Below, in pieces: positions 60,717-64,000 of a stretch of DNA of 64,000 nucleotides (position 1 is its first letter; every line of letters starts with the position of its first letter). This DNA is from Betaproteobacteria bacterium. Its GTDB lineage: Bacteria; Pseudomonadota; Gammaproteobacteria; Burkholderiales; Burkholderiaceae_C. The stretch lies in assembly GCA_016704535.1 (NCBI GenBank), contig JADIZZ010000006.1:1-64000 (forward strand), written 5' to 3'. Made by a program: the position numbers and the translations under genes. Below the pieces are notes generated by a model. It searched no databases and was not told where the DNA came from. It was given only the letters and a program-made list of their open reading frames with translations.

Positions 60717-61369
60717 TAGCTGCTCTTCCCCTCTTTGACGAGTTCGGGGTTGAAGCGCGGGTCGTTGTACATCTTGAACTGGCGGTAGACCTTGAAAACG
60801 GCTCGGCCGGCGGCGGCGTCGCGCAGCAGCTCGTCAAGGCAGTCGGCGAGATCCTGCCGCTGCTGCAGCAGACGTGCGAGCTTGACGCGGCTGGCCGCAC
60901 GGTGGGCCTCATCGACATCTTGGCGCTCGGTCTGTGCACGCATCGCATGCACCTTCAGCGCCATGATCGACAGGCGGTCGATCATGCTACCGGCAGTTTC
61001 GCTGTTCAGCCGCGCGCCGGCCGGCACGCGGGACACCGGCGCGTCCGTGCGTGCCGATGACGCGTCAACGAGGCCCAGGTTCACGAGCATGATCTCGTCG
61101 ACCCGTTCAGTGGCGTCGTTGCGGGCCTGGTTGTAGCCGTCGATGGCACGCTTGTTGGCGGCGATCTCGGCTGCCGCCACCGTGGTGCGACGAGCCAGGT
61201 CTTCCTCGGCCCACAGCAGACTGTTGTTGCGGTGATTGGTCTGCACCCAATGCCACAGGTCGCCGGGCGCTGCGGGCTGCTCGGCAGGCCAGCCGGGCGC
61301 GGCCAGCAAGCGGTCATGCAGGGCCACGATGGCGGATGCGGCGGGCAGTTCGACGGGGACGAGGGTCAT
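60716..61369 (-). CDS. DUF4254 domain protein
   Basis: 217 residues, entirely helical-looking and soluble: LWHWVQTNHRNNSLLWAEED, LARRTTVAAAEIAANKRAID, NDATERVDEIMLVNL, NSETAGSMIDRLSIMALKVH, then AMRAQTERQDVDEAHR. This is the DUF4254 layout, found next to heptosyltransferase and other LPS genes in several beta- and other proteobacteria. No enzymatic motif is visible. Overlaps waaC by one base and is divergent from a family 9 glycosyltransferase, so a role in LPS core assembly is a reasonable guess only. Confidence 0.85.
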   Translation of the reverse strand: MTLVPVELPAASAIVALHDRLLAAPGWPAEQPAAPGDLWHWVQTNHRNNSLLWAEEDLARRTTVAAAEIAANKRAIDGYNQARNDATERVDEIMLVNLGLVDASSARTDAPVSRVPAGARLNSETAGSMIDRLSIMALKVHAMRAQTERQDVDEAHRAASRVKLARLLQQRQDLADCLDELLRDAAAGRAVFKVYRQFKMYNDPRFNPELVKEGKSS

Positions 61370-61411
61370 CGTGACAGGGCTGGCAGAATCGATTTCGATT
61401 ATGTGCCGCAC

Positions 61412-62365
61412 ATGCCCACGCCGCGCCGCCTGCTGATCGTCCGCCTGCGCAACTGGGTCGGCGACGTGACACTGGGCGTGCCGCTGCTGCAACGCCTGGG
61501 CGACGAGGGTTTCGACCTGCAACTGGTCGGCAAGGGCTGGGCGCGCGATCTGCTCGCGGGCCACGGTTGGCCAGTTCACGCGCTGCCGAAGAGCTGGCAG
61601 GAGCGGGTGGCTCTGCTGCGCCAGCTGAAGTCGCAGGCTGCCGGTGCCGGCCCGGGCCGCGGGCTGAATGCGCTTTGCCTGCCCTATTCGTTCTCCAGCG
61701 CACTGGAGTTCCGCCTCGCCGGGCTGCGCGCGCTGGGTTACGCCTATGAAGGCCGCAGCCTGCTGCTGGCGCGCGCCGTGCCGCGGCCACAGGGTGTGCA
61801 CGAACTGCAGGTCTACTGGGCACTGGGCGACGCGCTGCTGGGCCACGTGGCGCCGCCACCCAAACGCATCGGCCTGCGCGTGAGCGCAGAGCACCGCGCG
61901 CAGGCGCAGGCGCTGCGGGCCGCGCACGGCATCGAGGCGGGCTGCATCGTCATTTGCCCCTTTGCCGGCGGCACCTGGTCCAAGCAGGACAAGACCTGGC
62001 CCGGCTTCGCGAACTTCGTGGCACAGGTGCTGCCCGGCTTCGGTCGCAGCGTCGTGGTGTGTCCGGGGCCGGGCGAAGAGGCCATCGCACGTGATCGCTA
62101 CGCCAGCGCACGCCTTCTGCCCGGCATGGGCCTGGGTGCCTACGCCGCGCTGCTGCAGGACGCAGCGCTCATGATTTCCAACGATACCGGACCAGGCCAC
62201 ATCGCCGCGGCGGTGGGCACGCCGCTGGTGTCGGTGCTGGGCCCCAGCGACCCGGCGCTGTGGCGCGCCTGGGGCCCCAGCGTGCAGGTGCTGCAGGGTG
62301 CGGGCACCTGGCCCGAAGCCGAAGCCGTGCGGGCTGCCGTTGCCCTCGCGCTGCAGGGCCGCTGA
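61412..62365 (+). CDS. Glycosyltransferase family 9 (heptosyltransferase II-like)
   Basis: 317 residues, GT-B fold: LLIVRLRNWVGDVTLGVPLL start (the waaF/waaC N-terminal), ALCLPYSFSSALEFRLAGLR with GYAYEGR, IVICPFAGGTWSKQDKTWPG, and the nucleotide-sugar end ISNDTGPGHIAAAVGTPLVS followed by VLGPSDPALWRAW. This is probably heptosyltransferase II (WaaF) or another core heptosyltransferase; the pattern fits waaF best, but the exact acceptor cannot be read. The ATG at 61412 is right after the divergent DUF4254 start (42 bases). Confidence 0.88.
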   Translation: MPTPRRLLIVRLRNWVGDVTLGVPLLQRLGDEGFDLQLVGKGWARDLLAGHGWPVHALPKSWQERVALLRQLKSQAAGAGPGRGLNALCLPYSFSSALEFRLAGLRALGYAYEGRSLLLARAVPRPQGVHELQVYWALGDALLGHVAPPPKRIGLRVSAEHRAQAQALRAAHGIEAGCIVICPFAGGTWSKQDKTWPGFANFVAQVLPGFGRSVVVCPGPGEEAIARDRYASARLLPGMGLGAYAALLQDAALMISNDTGPGHIAAAVGTPLVSVLGPSDPALWRAWGPSVQVLQGAGTWPEAEAVRAAVALALQGR

Positions 62366-62564
62366 ACCGGCTGCTCGCGGGCGTCCCCCCACCGTCCGGG
62401 GGATGCGGCAGATGGCCCGGACAGGGGCCCCCGCCTTGCCCCGCCCCGGGGGAATGACGGCGCGACTGCCGCTGCGAAGAATGCGTTCCAGCCCGAGGCA
62501 AAAGGCCGCCAAGACCCAAGCCCAGGGCCCATCGCAACGCCCCTTAACCTGATTGGAGAACACC

Positions 62565-62927
62565 ATGATCCGCAACTTCCTCAGCATCCTTCTGGCCGTC
62601 TTCGCGCTCAACGCCTTCGCGGCGGTGGACGCCAACCAGGCCACCCGCGCCGATCTCGAGACGGTCAAGGGCATCGGCCCCGGCCTGTCGGGCAAGATCG
62701 TCGATGCGCGCAAGACCGGCAACTTCAAGGACTGGAGCGACCTCGTCGAACGCGTCGGCGGCATCGGTGCGGGTAACGCCGCCAGGTTCTCACAGGCGGG
62801 CCTGACGGTCGGCGGCAGCGCATTCGACCCCACCGCCGCCGCTCCGGCGCCGGCCAAGGAGGTCAAGAAGTCGAAGAAGGCCGAAAAGTCCGAGAAGGCA
62901 GGCAAGGCCGACAAGCCGGCCGCCTGA
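62565..62927 (+). CDS. ComEA-like helix-hairpin-helix protein, exported
   Basis: 120 residues from the ATG at 62565 (GGAGA upstream). Signal peptide MIRNFLSILLAVFALNAFAA, then the HhH part VDANQATRADLETVKGIGPG, LSGKIVDARKTGNFKDWSDL, VERVGGIGAGNAARFSQAGL, followed by a Lys/Glu/Ala tail. ComEA-type proteins bind DNA in the periplasm for natural transformation. This short form, without the ComEA N-terminal domain, is widespread in beta-proteobacteria; a DNA-binding role is likely, a role in uptake is not shown. No other com gene is near. The 200-base gap before it shows only GC-rich dyads. Confidence 0.85.
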   Translation: MIRNFLSILLAVFALNAFAAVDANQATRADLETVKGIGPGLSGKIVDARKTGNFKDWSDLVERVGGIGAGNAARFSQAGLTVGGSAFDPTAAAPAPAKEVKKSKKAEKSEKAGKADKPAA

Positions 62928-62941
62928 GCCGCACGGCGAGC

Positions 62942-64000
62942 TCAGGGCAGCAGCAGGTCGGGCTGTTCGGTGCCGCTGCGCCGACGCCCGCCCTCTGCCG
63001 TGTCCCAGGCAAAGAAGCGCAGCACCTCGTCGCGCCGCGCCTGGGTGTCAGCCTCGCCCAGCGCCATCAGTTCCTGCGTGTAGGGCGCCTCGAAAAGCAG
63101 GTAGCTGGCCAGCGTCGAACCGCGCGCCTGTTCACCCTGCCCGCCCACGCCGAAGCCGCGCAGCAGCGCCCGCACCGGTGCCGGCAGGGCGCCCAGGTGG
63201 CGTGCGGCAATGTCGTCCAGCCGCTGGGACGGCGAGATCACCAGCGCCTCCAGCGGCCGCAGTTCGGTGTCGGCCAGCGCCGAGTCCGGCAGCAGTGCCA
63301 GCGTGCGGTTGATGCGCCTCATGCGCTCGATATCCACCGCCAGCGCATCCAGGAAGATGCTCGACATCGCATGGCCGGCGATCTGCGCCAGATTCGGATA
63401 GGTCGGGTCAGCCGCTACCGACGTGCGCCCGGCAGGTTCCTGCGTGCGGCCGACGCCGACGATGAAAAGTCGCTGCGCGCCCAGGTGCACGGCGGGCGAA
63501 AGCGGCGCGGTCTGGCGCATTGAACCGTCGCCGAACCAGCCGCCACTGCCCTCGGCCTGGCCGGCAACGTCCAGGCGTGCCGCGGGGAAGACAAAGGGAA
63601 TGGCCGATGAGGCCAGCAGGTGGGCATGCGTCAGGCGCGCGGGCACTGCCACACGCTGCGAACGCTCCCAGGGCGCCACTGGCCGTGCAGCGTCGAAGAA
63701 GGTGTAGTGCTCGCCACTGCTGTAGCTGGACGCCGTGACGGCCAACGCGTGCAGGTGTCCCTGCTCCAGCATCGTCGGCAGGCGCTCCAGCGGCACCAGG
63801 CGTTGCAGCAGTTCGGCCAGTGGCGTGTTGTCGAGCAGGGAGCGTGGCCGCGCCCGCCGCCACCTTGCGATGACCCAGCCGATGGACATCATCGTCAGCC
63901 ACTGCGCGCCGCTGCGGATGACGCCCAGCGAGTCGGCACGGTAGACCTGCTCGGCGCGGAAGTGCTGCCATACGCGGGCGATGACCTCCACCGCAGCCTC
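62942..64000 (-). CDS. Patatin-like phospholipase, partial (N-terminus beyond window end)
   Basis: The frame is open to the window edge, so only the C-terminal 352 codons are seen. The patatin Asp box is present in WFGDGSMRQTAPLSPAVHLG (D-G-S/A), preceded by LASSAIPFVFPAARLDVAG. The catalytic Ser (GxSxG) must lie upstream and is not visible. A C-terminal helical extension (IFLDALAVDIERMRRINRTL; ARHLGALPAPVRALLRGFGV) is typical of the bacterial class that hydrolyses phospholipids. Substrate and location unknown. It converges with the ComEA-like gene. Confidence 0.9.
   Translation of the reverse strand, partial: EAAVEVIARVWQHFRAEQVYRADSLGVIRSGAQWLTMMSIGWVIARWRRARPRSLLDNTPLAELLQRLVPLERLPTMLEQGHLHALAVTASSYSSGEHYTFFDAARPVAPWERSQRVAVPARLTHAHLLASSAIPFVFPAARLDVAGQAEGSGGWFGDGSMRQTAPLSPAVHLGAQRLFIVGVGRTQEPAGRTSVAADPTYPNLAQIAGHAMSSIFLDALAVDIERMRRINRTLALLPDSALADTELRPLEALVISPSQRLDDIAARHLGALPAPVRALLRGFGVGGQGEQARGSTLASYLLFEAPYTQELMALGEADTQARRDEVLRFFAWDTAEGGRRRSGTEQPDLLLP

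Noticed and set aside
60716..62914. A 732-codon minus-strand frame across the family 9 glycosyltransferase region
   Set aside because: Only its last 217 codons are a real gene (DUF4254). The rest is antisense to the glycosyltransferase and the ComEA-like gene, both well supported.

Overview
The window reads as ordinary core chromosome of a very GC-rich betaproteobacterium of the order Burkholderiales, most likely from the Rubrivivax/Leptothrix/Methylibium side of the order. The grounds are the gyrA-pheA-tyrA-aroA/cmk-rpsA-ihfB-lapA-lapB gene order with a fused aroA-cmk, a sigma-factor/DUF3619/DUF3106/RDD operon, a tmRNA with the tag ANDQTYALAA, a small Trp-rich protein, and codon use strongly biased to G/C in third positions. 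The placement is by gene content and family recognition; no database search was possible. I see no insertion sequence, prophage, integron, CRISPR array, toxin-antitoxin pair or canonical tRNA.

Layout. 1-3.5 kb (minus): ilvC (cut by the window start), ilvN/ilvH and ilvI for branched-chain amino acid synthesis. 3.7-6.6 kb (plus): a tightly overlapping sigma factor, DUF3619, DUF3106 and RDD membrane protein series, then a LOG-family protein. 6.6-10.4 kb: glnB, nadE, a GNAT-like protein lacking a recognisable start codon, and ppa. 10.6-16.5 kb: the H+-pyrophosphatase hppA, a DsbG-like protein, a 44-residue Cys-rich protein, a 102-bp stretch with no A or T, a free-standing DUF2126 protein and the Trp-rich protein. 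16.7-26.5 kb: acs, a UPF0114 protein, a Ca/Na exchanger and a complete Mrp Na+/H+ antiporter cluster (A/B fused, then C-G) in which mrpC is frameshifted. 26.7-38 kb: class I fumarase, YciO, dihaem cytochrome c, transglutaminase-like protein, and a long minus-strand series murA-hlyIII-ybaK-plsY-ridA-glutaredoxin, followed by an aldo-keto reductase and a frameshifted acyl-CoA synthetase. 38-45.6 kb: a degenerate HD-GYP protein, GNAT, hydrolase, prfB with its programmed frameshift, pepN and fbp. 45.6-48.2 kb (minus): ssrA, gph, ubiG, ompA. 48.5-59.7 kb (plus): gyrA, DUF2059, pheA, tyrA, aroA-cmk, rpsA, ihfB, lapA, lapB. 59.7-64 kb: LPS genes (waaC, a DUF4254 protein, a family 9 glycosyltransferase), a ComEA-like peptide and a patatin-like protein cut by the window end.

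Working together, the genes cover central metabolism (acs, fumA, fbp, nadE), amino acid synthesis (ilv, pheA/tyrA/aroA), envelope construction (murA, plsY, waaC, lapA/lapB, ompA), translation quality control (prfB, ssrA, ybaK, rpsA) and ion/pyrophosphate energetics (ppa, hppA, mrp, Ca/Na exchange). None of the intervals between genes exceeds about 300 bases.

Three genes look broken (mrpC, the acyl-CoA synthetase, the start of the GNAT-like gene) and one intergenic tract is almost pure G/C runs. Together these may mean residual sequencing errors in this assembly rather than biology, and should be settled first. The best candidates for an undercharacterised system are the sigma/DUF3619/DUF3106/RDD operon and the HD-GYP protein that has lost its HD pair; neither is proven here.
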